From contig CM060174.1 of the NCBI GenBank assembly GCA_030549775.1, forward strand, positions 10,282,527-10,346,526: 64,000 nt of DNA. Reading direction: 5' to 3'. Below are positions 47,557 to 59,600 of the stretch, in pieces (the first letter of the stretch is position 1; each line of letters starts with the position of its first letter). The stretch comes from Tamarix chinensis (taxonomy: Eukaryota; Streptophyta; Magnoliopsida; Caryophyllales; Tamaricaceae). Made by a program: the position numbers and the translations under genes. Under the pieces are notes generated by a model. It did no database searches. It was not told the origin of the DNA and saw only the letters and a list, made by a program, of their open reading frames with translations.

Positions 47557-49127
47557 AATATAAATACATGTCAAATGTGGAAGTAACAACCTCCTTTCTT
47601 ATTTTAGCTTCTACAATATTCTTCTAAAATGAAATTTTTCAATAGAGAAAAAGGGGAGTGTTATATAATTAGTTCCCACACTTCAAGTTCAATAGGGAAT
47701 ATGTCGAAGAGTAGAAGTGTGAATAAGGAATTTAATAAAACACTATACACTTAGCCTTTGTAACCTGAATCCGCACCAAGTATCCCAATCATGCTATTGC
47801 ACAAGGTAACACATTATCCTCCCATCCCAGGGCACTTGATCCATAAGTATCAATATCTCCTATACAACTCATATGTTGCCTATAGAGTAGACTATGGCCT
47901 TAATCAAAATGCCAAGGCATCTGACGAACCTACCAAACCAACTCAATGGCTTCTAACTCATCTTTATGATATATAACCCTAAATAGAAATCATTTTTGAA
48001 TCTCGATGTCTTTCACTTTAAATATTAATATTTTATTTAATGATAAAAAATATCACATAATATATAACAAATCAAAATTTCATACTTAGTATTTTTTTTC
48101 AATTATTTAACTCAACCCTAAGGTTAACGGTCCAATCCAAGGTCAATTAAATACTAAGGTCAACCTAACATTCTACTAAATCCATTCTATGTCTAATTAT
48201 TCACACATTAGCACATCTTAGTTCAAAATTACCAAAATGCCCTTAAAACCCTAACTATCTTAAAATTAACCATTTTAACATTAGGCTTTATTTTAGCTCC
48301 TCAATTCCAATATAAAGGATAAAGACATTAAATTAAACAATTGAACATAAATTATATTTCCAAAAAAAATTAGAAAAGGAAAAAGTATCATTTTACTTCT
48401 AAGATACACTTAAGCCCATTTTACACACAAAACCCTAATCATACATATCTAGTATACTATATTTTGCATACTTCTCCTTCTCAACACAATACAACATATA
48501 CTAGGCATACATCCTTTAATTTTTATATTTCATGTGAAATGACTAAAATACCCCTAGAACATACAAATTTTAAATCACTTATAACTATTCATAAAATGCT
48601 TAAATATTAAAACATCATATATCAAACTGTAAGTAAAATATGTGAGGAATCTAATGGTAAGCTCAATACTAGCAAATGAAGCTCAAAAAGGGAAAAAAAT
48701 TCCTGGGCCTAACCACCCCCACAAATCATGCATAACTGTTTTACCACAAGCAACAATATTCTAACATATTATCATGCATATATTAAAATACATAAATTTA
48801 ATATATTCTTGCATAAAAATCACATGATCACAAAATTAGATAAATTAATAAAAATACATGGTGCATGCATAATTTTCATGGAATTACAATGAATCATAAA
48901 TTACACTTAAGCATAGTATAAAAACCTTAAATATGTTGTCACATATTTTTTTACATAATTAGTAGGAGAATATAGGTTATCTCCTTTCCTAAGCACAAAT
49001 ATCAAAAAGAGTAGGAACGGAGATCCACCAAAATCTCTAGTCACCTAGCTAACTCCCTTCTTCTTAAAAACCCAAAACCTAAAAAAAATTAGAATCTACC
49101 GCAATAAAATAATAATAATAATAGTAA

Positions 49128-49195
<68 letters not shown>

Positions 49196-49851
49196 CTAAT
49201 AATAATAATAATAATAATAATAAAAGGGGAGCCATACCTGACAAGAGAGGGTGGCACACTAAAGATAGAAAGAAGGATAGGATAAACATTTTAACTTCTC
49301 CTAAATATAACACCATTATAATTAAATAAATATAATGGGACTAGATAAAGTATTAGAGAAAGAAAACCAAGTAAGAAAAATAGAGAACAAGAGAATAAGG
49401 GTCTTAGGTATAGTAATAAGAATAGGGGTATGTGTTATTCAACACTTAAGAAGTCTTCACAAGACAAGAGAGGATACATGAGAGAGCTCCAAACACCAAG
49501 GGTTGAAGAAAAATGAAAGAATAAAACAAATGAAGTCATAGAGGGGGCATATGGGATTTGAACATAAATATAGAAGAGAGAGGGAGAGTTGACCACACCC
49601 AAAATTGATTCACCAACACTTGAATGAAAGGCTGAGTGTAAGTACAAGGTGTAAGGTAGTGTGTGAGAGGTGAGGTGAGGTGAAGTGGATGTGGTTAAGA
49701 ACTTAGGAAAATTGAGAAGAGAAGGTATGAGTCTGATTCCAAGGTGAGGGTAGGTCGGTAAAAGATCAACAAGAACTAAGGAAAGGGCCAAAAAATCAAG
49801 ACAACATTAAAAAAAAAACAATTCTTGGACAAGCCTCGTTCAATCTTTAGT
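47557..49851 (-). mobile_element. Diverged LTR-like sequence, minus orientation
   Basis: It shares motifs with 60167-62480: caaaattaccaaaatgccc followed by aaaaccctaa at 48228, and a nearby aaggttaa...aaggtcaa stretch. It contains a trinucleotide tract complementary in type to those of the big LTRs. No coding sequence. Confidence 0.4.
49108..49222. repeat. (AAT)n(AGT)n(AAT)n microsatellite
   Basis: A run of about 22 agt units is flanked by aat units on both sides. On the minus strand it would read only leucine-type homopolymer, so no protein is called. Confidence 0.95.
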
Positions 49852-52109
49852 TGTAATACCCCGAATTTTAACTAAACATAATCTCAATTAATTTACTCTG
49901 TAACATAATCATTACATTAAGAAATTAATATTTCCATCCTACCCTAATCTTTAGCCCTAGAATTTTAACCTAATCCCAAATTATTGATAATTAAACTATC
50001 CTAATATCCTAAACTAAATTATATTAATCTTATCCTAATTAAAAACCAATCCTATTATTCTTTTTATTTTTTTCCTCTTTCCCCCCTTTTCCCTTCTTTC
50101 TCTTATCCTCCTTCGGTCGACCTTATCCCTTTCCTTTTTCATTTTCCCTTCTTCCTATGTGAAACATTATCCTTAAACAATGCCTGTCATTACCCCATCA
50201 CCCCCATCACTTCCCTATCACTTTCAAAGGTACTCCCTACCCCCATCAACCTATCAACTTATAGCCCCTACAATCGTGGATTGGGGTTGAATTTTTTGAC
50301 CAATCACACCCCCTCATTTATCATCTTTGTGCATGTATATGCATATATATATACACACACCCCACAATAAACTCTCGATCCATATCTTTTCTCTCCCTTT
50401 GTTTTCTATAGAAATTCCACTGCCAAAGCACCATCTTCGTCCTCCTTATCTTCCTTCTTGCTATCGTAAAAATCACCAGCAGCAACCCTCACTAAAGCAC
50501 CCTCAACCCCTTTGGTCACTTTTGTCATTTCCATCCTCTAGTCAATGACCACTTTCACCGCAACCAACACCTCTACCTTCAACCAAACACCCCACTCCAC
50601 CCTCGACAACTTTCACTAAAACCCACACCTCCACCTTCAACCAAACACTCCACAACCTCCCCCTTTATTTTCTTCATTGGTTGCAGCACCAACAACTGGT
50701 GTACCACCCCCATCTTTTGTCATTCTAGCTAATGCATCACCCCACGTTTTGGCCACTTCCACCATTGTTTCCCACTCTCCTTTGGCCCCTTTGACTATTG
50801 CTCACCACTTAGCAATGGTATCCTGTGTTGTTGCTCTCTCCTCCACCTTGACATAACCCATTGTTTCTCTCCATTTGATTGCATAAAGTCTTTTTAAACA
50901 CCACTTTTGATGGTTTAGCTTTCATCCATTCTTTAAACATTCCATTTCCTTAATTATTTGGATTAATCCTAATGTTTTTTATTATGATTTCTTAGACAAT
51001 TTTCCTGAGGTTCTGAAAGAGGCAGAATAGGATTTGCGTGTTTAAAGACTATAGTAATTTTTGTAAGGATACTTGTCATAGTTTGGGGGTTTTGGTTGCT
51101 AAGTGTTATACATGTTTTTGTGTTATACCATGTTATCATTATTAAGTGATTTAATGTATGATTGTTAATGTTATGATATGTAGTTAATATTATATGATAG
51201 AAAATGAGTAAATGAAGAGTATATGGTATTATTATTATCATATGTAGAAAACCCACGGTGTGATATATGGTATAGCATAGGTTTATTAAGGTAGTATGAG
51301 TGTGAAATGATTATAATAAGGTATATGGAGATAAATGGAGAATTTGGAAATAATGTTTCCAAGCATATACGATTTTTATGGAATAAGGGTTTTATTATTA
51401 GTAAGGGCAATTTGATCATTATGGGTTTAATATGAGAATCATGGTGTTTTAAGGTGTTATATTTTCTAAAATATACTAAGGAACTTATATGAAGTGTTTA
51501 GAGTAGTTACAAATTACCTAAGTTTAATAAAGTATGAAAATGGTTTGATTTGAGAATAGTAACCCTAAAATGAGAAGACTATTATTACATAGGTGAAATG
51601 GTAGAGTTATACCATGAAATATGGATATGTATTTAAAATTATTGTTTTGGTAATTTATATTTAATGTGGTATTTTTTTTATCCCTGCAATAAAAATTATA
51701 CAAGATTTGTGAAATTAGGGTTTATAAGCCCCGAAAATAGTAACATTTGAGATATGTTATTATCGTATGCAGAAGACCTTAGATTTAGGCTGTGATATTT
51801 GATTATGTTGATAATAATAATATTTGATGAAGAGATAATAAGTTTGGTGGTTAAAAGAATAACAAAAAAAAAGTTATGATAAAAGTGTGAAATTAGGGTT
51901 TAAGGGAAATATAAGGGTCTTGACCCTAAAAAATGACCTTATGATCTCGTGATGTGCCTTAACTGCTTTTAGCATGCTCTATACTTATCAAATCAATCCT
52001 AAATAATACATTAATCATTTAAAGTACATTAATCATTCAAATCAATATGAGTTGGACTACAATATTTTATGAGTTTGTTTCACCAAACAATAATAGTGAC
52101 TCGGGAGCA

Positions 52110-52460
52110 TTTTGTCATAATAGGTGGATTGTTCCACTAGATTAAAAGGGGGGCTAAACTCAACGTGAAAGATGATAAGATTTGAGATAAATGACTTTAT
52201 GAATAAGATATTAGTGACTTAAAGTGGAAGAGTACGTGAGTCAGGACCGAGGTGTTGGATTTGTTCCACCTGACGATAATAGTGTTAAGGTGTGTTGTCC
52301 CTGAGAGATGTTTCAAATTATTCCATCATTTTAAAAATAGTGGATTAGGAGCTTTTTGTCTTAAGAGGTGTTGGATTCATTCCACCAGACGATAATAACA
52401 GCTCAGATATATTGTACCTAAGAGCTACTTTATATCATTCCACCAGTTTAAGAATAGAAG
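52110..52460 (+). repeat. Degenerate CCAC...AATAGTG modules (copy D)
   Basis: At least five modules are visible, such as gttccacctgacgataatag and cattccaccagacgataata, with linkers ending in tgtcc or tgtac. The arrangement resembles the two-block arrays of B and C. Confidence 0.55.
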
Positions 52461-52627
52461 AGTCCTTGAACTCAACATAAATAAAAGAATGAAATGGTTA
52501 TATCTAATAAAGAGGTATTGATCAGAATTTACCTTATGATATTTTATGTATTTTCATGTGTACTTATTCTCTAATGTAAATATATGTATTTAACTATATC
52601 CCTAACCTGACAATATTGTCACCTTAC

Positions 52628-52646
52628 TCAATACGTAATGTATTGA
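52628..52646 (+). other. Conserved stem-loop (copy D)
   Basis: TCAATACG pairs with TGTATTGA around TAA. Relative to copy C one G-C pair is replaced by A-T on both sides, and one pair becomes G-T. Confidence 0.6.
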
Positions 52647-53170
52647 CTATCCTTTTATAGGCGTTGCTCGTTCCCATGAACACACGATCCTGATGCTTTT
52701 GTGTAAGTCTTTTGAGGACCATTTGGATGATTTTTCTACCTATGATATGTTGTATGGGGAGTAGTGATTTTTTCTTTACTGGATGTTTGAGTGAAGACTC
52801 ATGTTATCCAAATGTTGCTTTTACCCATATGCCTTTTAGACTCTTCGATCCATGGTATCCCTTTTGTTGTATTTTGTTATTGTATTATGAAATTAATCTC
52901 CAAACTCATATTTACATTTATAAAGCTTCTCTCATTTCTATGTACTCTATTTACTTTTAATGGTTCTAGTCTCGTGATTGATGTGATGATGGTATGGTTA
53001 ACCAGAATTATATCAACTATAGTAGTAACACTTGATATTTTGGTTATAAGATTTCGCTGTAAAATGGTATGCCTAGATCCCTCGATGAAATCTGTTCTCG
53101 ATGCTCAGTCTTATGGCTCACAAGCTCTGGTTAACCATGAACCTAGTAAACTAAATTTCCACCATTTTTA

Positions 53171-54400
53171 ACTTAGTTAATCCAATCTATCTTCCACCCC
53201 AACCCAAACACACATAATTAACACATCCAACGTCACATATATCCACTTATTATTTCTATGATTAGATTCACATAACACATTTTATTATAATTAAGTTCTT
53301 TATTAGGGTGTATAGGAAATGGTATGTTATAGCTACCCCTTGTAACTAGCTTGCCTAACGTGTGAATCCCCGCAAACAGACTTTGATACCAACTATTACG
53401 ACTTGAATTTTTTCTAAGAATCATGTGCGATACTTAGCTTAGTCACAACCCTTTTATAAGGTCGAGTCAAATCAGCCTAACCCAAACAAAGATAGGATAA
53501 GAATATAAGTAGTAAGGAACACCAAAAATAATGGATAAGAGAGCCTTGTTTTACTAGATAATGTATATAGGGTAGAGAGAACTTATAATTTAAGGATGGT
53601 GTGTAGGAGCAATTGAGGCATCCTCCTTGTGAAGTTGAGATTCTCAACTCCCTTTCTATAGAATGGATGCTTCTAGATTCTTCGCACCATACAAGTGAGT
53701 TATAGAAACTTTTTATTTAGAGCATTTTATCATAATTCTAGATTTAGGAGTTTAGAACCTTCCTTTAAAATAAATTTTCTTTTTCCCTAGTACAATAACG
53801 CTTATCTTTCTTCTCACTTATTTACCATAGTTCCATAACATTTTAGATTATGGCATACTTCTCTGGGATTTTCTATAATATTTTAGGACACACTAGAACA
53901 TTATAAAGCGTATTATACATCTATAGTACTTTCCTACCAGAGCAAATATTTTGAACACATCTAGCTCAACCCCAATTTGTTCCATGGGGTCCAAAGTTAC
54001 TGTTGCACGACACAATACCCTAGGAAAAAGTATGTGTAACCCTTAAAAAATGGTGATAATTTTGGTTTTTCTATATAAGAAGGCTGGTATATGGAGGGTA
54101 GCTTGCGTGGAGGATAACACATAGGTGGAGTCTTTACATGCTATGTGTTTGGCTTCAAATTAGGCCTAAAATATAATGAAAAAGCAAGTAATCAATAACC
54201 AATAAGGAACAAGAAGTATGACGAGACAAAAGTCATATTTGGTGGTCAATAAACAACTTATTGCTTTCCAATTATACAAATTGACTAGTTGATAGTATAA
54301 TTTAGGATGAACTTTATCTAAGAGCTTTAACATTTGAATTTATTATTTTACATGAATATTATGTTTTAAGTATTTGCACTTAAATATCTTTATATTTTAT
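53171..54400 (-). mobile_element. Fragment of another LTR element, minus orientation
   Basis: On the minus strand TTGGTATCAAAG (53381-53392) resembles a tRNA-Met primer-binding site. It directly follows text ending gaaaaaattcaagtcgtaata, typical of a gypsy LTR 3' end (usually cgttaca). The LTR would extend to higher coordinates and the internal region to lower ones, but no gag or pol is visible. Outer boundary unknown. Confidence 0.35.
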
Positions 54401-56477
54401 AACTTATTTTCAATTAACTAGTTAAACAATAAAAATAAATAATTTCCTTTTCTTATATTATGTAGGTACCTAAATGAGTCAATGGAGCCGACATTGATAT
54501 GAAACGGGGATGTTGATGCCTGTTTTAATAGAAATGATGACAAAAGAGGAAGAGCTTGAATGAGCGGCAACCGGTGGACCTGATATCGAATGGATACATG
54601 AGAATTTAACTCCACATAATTGCTCAGATTTATCATGATTGATGGAGCGAAGAAAAGAAGGGGATCAACTTAATTGGAGGAACTTAATGTTTTAAAATGG
54701 CTCAATCATGTCTCTGCCAATTAAATTATGATATTAGTTTTGATATTATTTTAGTACATTGGAGATGTTAACATGTCAATTTGCGCAAGTGTCCACCCTA
54801 TCCAACCCATGCCATTACCTTTCCGAGATATAAATAACGAGAAAAAAAGGCCCCTCCAAATCCACGAGTACCTTGAGAGCAACGTCTGCCCATAGAAACG
54901 CTCCGCGTGGGAGGAGTGTTAAAGGTTGATGGAACTTGATTGGTGCGTGAGTGAATTATGGGTTCCCTTCGCAAGCAAGTGACGGCATCCCTGACGTAGG
55001 TTGGATTCCCTCAACCAACCCTGTTTCTTCTTTCTTCTTGATATTTGTATTTGATGGATAAATAAATTAACTGGCAACAAAAAAGTTAGTTGAAAAGTTT
55101 GGTCAATTAAAAAGTTGGGTAATAAAAGTTTAAACTCAGAAAAGTTTGTGTTAAAACGAAATTGTGAATCTTGTGTGAACAAAAAAGACCTTGTGGGACG
55201 AATGACTTTTTATAACAAGTAAAACTTTTTAAAGTCAAATGAGATAAAATAACTAAAGCTAATATACAAACATAGTCAAAAGTTTGAAAGCAGTCTCCAA
55301 GTTACTCCACCGACAAGACTTTGAGGTTATTTAAGCGGAAACAAGTAAATTCTATACTTTTGGGATATGAATGATTTGAATTTCAAATGATAAATAAACA
55401 AAAATTCATATCCCAATAAATATGAAATAATTTTGAAAAAGTGGCAATATCCTAAATTTTCTTAGCCTAATTTTTAAGTGATTGGATCTTTAATCATTAC
55501 TAATCATGTTCAATCATTTTGCATTAACCCATAATCCGCTTATCATACCCTTAAATCCTTCTAAAACCCTAGTTTGGATTCCAAACTGTCAATGGGTTTG
55601 CAGACAAAACCAGTATTATTTTAGGTGATCTGACAGCCAACCGGTCATTTGGGTGATTTGTCCTAATTTATTTATTTCAATTCCTTTCGACTCTAAATCA
55701 ATTCCTATACTTACTAATTTTATATATTTAGGCTTCTAAATTTATTCCACATATTTGTCTTAATTTTTATAATATTTGAAAATTATTTGATAGTTTTCCA
55801 AATTTTACTTATTTATTGAACTTTCTCCTTTTATAAATTAGTTTAACTAATATTGACCCATTTATTGTTACAATTGACCACAAAAATTTCCTATCCATAC
55901 TTGTCCAATTAGATTTGATCGTTTTCCTTTGACATTCAACCAAAATCTTGGTCATAATCTTATCCTTACACATGTCACTAACTCTCTTGCAACCCATCAT
56001 TCTAATCAAACTCCACTCCTATTGGACTTATAAATGAACCCGAAAATCTGACATCTCTTATCTCTTTCCTCTTGGTCAATAACCCTTAGTGAACATTGGC
56101 TATTTGGCTTTTCATTTTTAAACTTTGCTAATTCTAATTCCTCAACCTTGCTCCTTCTTCTCCCCCTCTTGCATCTTTCTCTTTGTTCTTGCTACCATCG
56201 AACCTCCATCTCTTATCTTCTCCTTCATTTAATTTCCATTTTAGCTTCTAAGTCTTGAATTTTAGCTCACTAGTCCTTGAATATAAACAAAATTTGATTT
56301 AGGTTTGTAAATTAATGAAGTTTACTCACCATTGTTCAAGCATCTCCGTTTGAAGACAATGGTTTCTACTTTCCCCTCCCTAATTTATTTTCATTTATTC
56401 TCTTCTTTTCCCTTGTTATTTTATTTTTGCTTGTCTAATAATTTTATTTAGGTGATCCAAGAATATGATAAGGAAGT
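54401..56477. other. Noncoding spacer, target of LTR copy C
   Basis: No protein could be recognised. A GC-richer stretch at 54780-55020 includes atataaataacg near 54830 and repeated ggttggattccctcaacc text. The 56060-56470 part has pyrimidine-rich runs like an LTR head. Copy C is inserted at its end. Confidence 0.4.
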
Positions 56478-57419
56478 GGTAGTGAAATGCCCCAAAAATC
56501 CTAATCTCTATTATCTATTATTAAATAAGGTTTTTATGTGGGAGTTTAACCAAAATAATTTACTTTTATTAAAATGAGAGGAAGTTAATTAGGGTAAACT
56601 AAGAGAAAATTTATAAGTGTTCTAAAAAGAAGGAATGTTGGTATTTTTAAGCTAATTAATGATTTTATTCAGAAATTAATTAAATAAATTACTTTATTTA
56701 AATTATGAAGAATAAAATAGTTTCAAATTAATATAAACTTTATAAATAATTCAATTGGAGAAAATTAGAGTGTTTTGTTAATTAAAATGGAATTTAAGTA
56801 ATTTCTTTCAAAAATCCCTAAATTAACCTAAAAAGATAATTTAATTACTATTGTAATATTTATTAAACCTCCCAATTACCCAAATCATGCTAATTAATCC
56901 AACCACTAATTTCCCTTCTTTTTCCTTTTTCCTTTATTTCCCCTTCTCTTCCTTATTTTTTTCCCCGGCCTGGGCCGGCCTGCCAGGCCCAGCGCCTTTC
57001 CCCCTCGCGGCCCGTCTCTCTCCCGCGCCCCTCATTCCCTTTTCTCCCGGCCGGTTCGGCCCGCCCCTTTTTTCTTCTTTTCTTTTCTTTTCTGCTGGAC
57101 CGCCGGTCCAGCCTCTTCCTCTTCTTCTTCCTCGCGACGTCGTCGTCCTTCTGCCGCCTGCAACCAAAATTTTCGCCGGGAAAAGAAAGCCTTCAACGCC
57201 ACGCCATTACTCCCGTCATTTCGCCCTTTTCATCCTCGTTGTCTCCCTTGTAGATTGGACTAATCGATCCGGTCTTTCCCCGCACGAAACCTCTCTCTCC
57301 TTCCCCGACGAGTCTCGGTCTGCAACTGCAGACCTGCACCGATCAGCCTCACCGGACACGCATCCACCTAACCTCCGACCCTCCCTCGCATCCTTGTCGT
57401 TTTCCCGTCCCAATTTCCC

Positions 57420-57427
57420 TATAAATA
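57420..57427 (+). promoter_or_regulatory. LTR TATA box (copy C)
   Basis: TATAAATA followed by gccctaacc. It occupies the same position and context as in A and B, with the shared agaaaa block about 45 bases downstream. Confidence 0.65.
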
Positions 57428-57885
57428 GCCCTAACCATTGCCTTAATCGGGTTCGAAATTTGGAACCTAGAAAACCAGAGCCGCACACCGCCCCACCTTT
57501 AGCCGCCCTTTCCTCCGCCTTCGGCCACCTTTGCCGCCTACCCGCACCACCAACATCCTCCTTGCACCTCCCTCTACACAACCAGACTACTAGCTCCCCC
57601 TGCCTTGCTTCGCACGGGTCGCCTTGGCCGCGCGAAGTTGCCTTCCCGAAACTGCCTTTCGACCCTTGGCGCCACCTTCGTGCCGCCGGCGCCGCCTCCA
57701 CCGCCACCTGCAGCTCTGCCACTACCTCCCAAATCAACCAGCGGTTCCTGCTCTACCACCCTACACCTCTACTTTCCCCCACTTCCCTCTTCCCTAGCCT
57801 CCATCTCCACTTTCCTCCTTTTCTCCCTTCCTCCACCGCCGCGCCGCCGCCGCCGCCGCCACCTCTCAGCCAGGTGAACCGAGTC

Positions 57886-57950
57886 AAAGCCCCCAGGAGG
57901 CGTAGGAGCGTGCTCCAAGCCCGGTGCCGATTTAGGTAAGGACGTAACTA
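57886..57950 (+). promoter_or_regulatory. Conserved LTR block with donor-like site (C)
   Basis: The block aggaggcgtaggagcgtgct, then ccaagcccggtgccgatttAGGTAAGG, has GT at 57936-57937. A matching acceptor-like ttttgcagg lies at 59614-59622, downstream of the module array, so a 1.68-kb leader intron can be imagined. Splicing is not shown by the sequence. Confidence 0.45.
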
Positions 57951-59035
57951 AGGCCACCTGTGTGTATTGCATGGTTTACCTGTCTTGTATGCCTTGTGCG
58001 GTTGTATGCTATAATCTGTATATTATCTGTGTATTTATGTAGCGCAGCGTGGAACCGAGGTATGTTATCGTGCTCTTGTCTGTATGTGCTAATATGGTAT
58101 GATACAAATATGATGTGATGTGATGTGACCCCTACGACTCATGCTAGGATATTTGATGAGGTGTTGTGGAGTGGGGACTTGAAAGAGAAAAACAAGCAAT
58201 TAAGATAACCAAGGGGAAGTACGTTGGTTAACGTGGGTATGGACGACCTAGGTAGTCTGTAATCTGTGAAATGATGAGAAAAAGGGAATTAAATAAAATA
58301 GAAGAGTGGGAGAAAATAAGGTTGCATGGGAGAACTAGAGTTTGCATGGGAATGATAGAGTTGGCATGGTGGAAATGATAGGGTTTGCATGGGGAAGTTA
58401 AGGTCCGCATGGGGGCGAACCTTACATATGAAAAGTTACTTTGGGACGTGGGGAGGCTAATGGAAGGTCTGTTTGGGAGTCTGGAGGCCCGAGGTGAAAA
58501 ATAGTACGTAGGGTCATATAAGGGTACATAGGGTTTGGGAAGGAAACCCTAATTTGAGAAGGTGGAAAAAGAAAAAGAAATTAATAAAATAAATGAGGAG
58601 GAGTGAGGTATGAGGGAGAGTTGAGTCTGAGGGTCATGATTTGGGTTTCTAATGCGAGAAATGTGTTAAGTATGAGAGTTACAAAGGGTGTTTAGTGGCC
58701 TAATATAAGCGCGGGAGATAGCTCGGTAACCTAAACCGAGTAGGGATATAGCTAAGGCTGAATGTGTGACATGTGTCCTACGTGCCATGAATGTTCTATA
58801 TGATTTATGTGTCGTGGTCTTAAAAGCCATTATTCTAACTGTTCCATGTATAGCGTGGTTTGGAATCAAGATGTGTGCTTGTGTCCTCATTACTAAGTGA
58901 TAGTACGAATATGTCATCGGTTTTGATGTGATGTGTTGAGGCCCTCTAGCCATGCATGACATGGGTGATATTCTTTCAAATAAGACACGTTAAAACACTA
59001 ATTAATTATAGAGAAAGATGTTGAGCCGAACCCAC

Positions 59036-59355
59036 ACCGGTCCACCGGCTATAATAGTGGCAGGGTATCTTACCCTCGCGACCGTTCCACCGGCTATAAT
59101 AGTGGCAGGGCATGTGCCCTCGCGATCGTTCCACCGGCTATAATAGTGGGGGATTTCGTGCTCAACAAACTAAACGTAAAAGCTATAAGACATGGAAAGA
59201 TACTAATATTTACAGTGGAATACCTTGTGAGTCGAGGCCAGACCGGTCCACCGGCAAATAATAGTGGCAGGGTATATTACCCTCGCGACCGTTCCACCGG
59301 CTATAATAGTGGCAGGGCATAGCCCTCGCGACCGTTCCACCGGCTATAATAGTGG
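59036..59355 (+). repeat. CCACCGG...AATAGTGG module array, 2 x 3 (copy C)
   Basis: Two blocks (59036-59151 and 59241-59355), each with three modules of CCACCGGCTATAATAGTGG type (one reads CCGGCAAATAATAGTGG). The linkers are cagggtatcttaccctcgcg, cagggcatgtgccctcgcg, cagggtatattaccctcgcg and cagggcatagccctcgcg. Each linker is an inverted repeat. Block starts are about 205 bp apart. Confidence 0.9.
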
Positions 59356-59543
59356 GCTCCCGCACTCACATGGATCGATAAAGTCTATGTCGTGTATCAT
59401 TATAATTATCTGAGATCTGATGAGAGAGTTATCTGATTCGTGACCAGCATTGTTCATCTGTGTTATTGTTTATTATTCACATGTTATGTCTGCTTGTTCA
59501 TGTGTTTCGGTGCATGTGGGCCTTAGTGCGTCTGTTCCCTTAC

Positions 59544-59600
59544 TCAGTACGTAGCGTACTGATCACCCGTTTCATGGGTGCTGCTCATTCCCACGAGCAG
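59544..59600 (+). other. Conserved stem-loop cluster (copy C)
   Basis: Three adjacent stems: TCAGTACG/CGTACTGA with loop TAG (59544-59562), CACCC/GGGTG (59564-59580) and CTGCTC/GAGCAG with loop attcccac (59581-59600). They lie just before the acceptor-like ttttgcagg. Confidence 0.75.

Larger units (their letters stand above)
49852..53170 (+). mobile_element. Older relative of the giant LTR family (copy D)
   Basis: It starts TGTAATACCCCGAATTTTA. It then follows the same order: AT-rich head, pyrimidine block (50060-50160), ccacc-rich text (50410-50660), modules of ttCCAC...gataatagtg (52110-52460), and a stem-loop (TCAATACG/TGTATTGA) at 52628-52646. The tail after about 52700 no longer aligns, so the 3' end is lost or too diverged. 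The end coordinate is approximate. Confidence 0.55.

Noticed and set aside
54780..55020. Possible noncoding RNA gene (TATA-like motif followed by GC-richer segment)
   Set aside because: Only a weak 6-bp hairpin and no known RNA family features; not enough to call.
56887..57939. 350-residue open frame in LTR copy C
   Set aside because: Pro/Ser/Leu/Arg-rich translation of a CT-rich leader; it spans the LTR TATA box, is not kept in frame in copies A and B, and has no recognisable domain.
59036..59355. CRISPR-like array (repeats with spacers)
   Set aside because: Repeats are 19 bp, linkers are themselves repeated and palindromic, the context is a plant LTR, and no cas genes exist.
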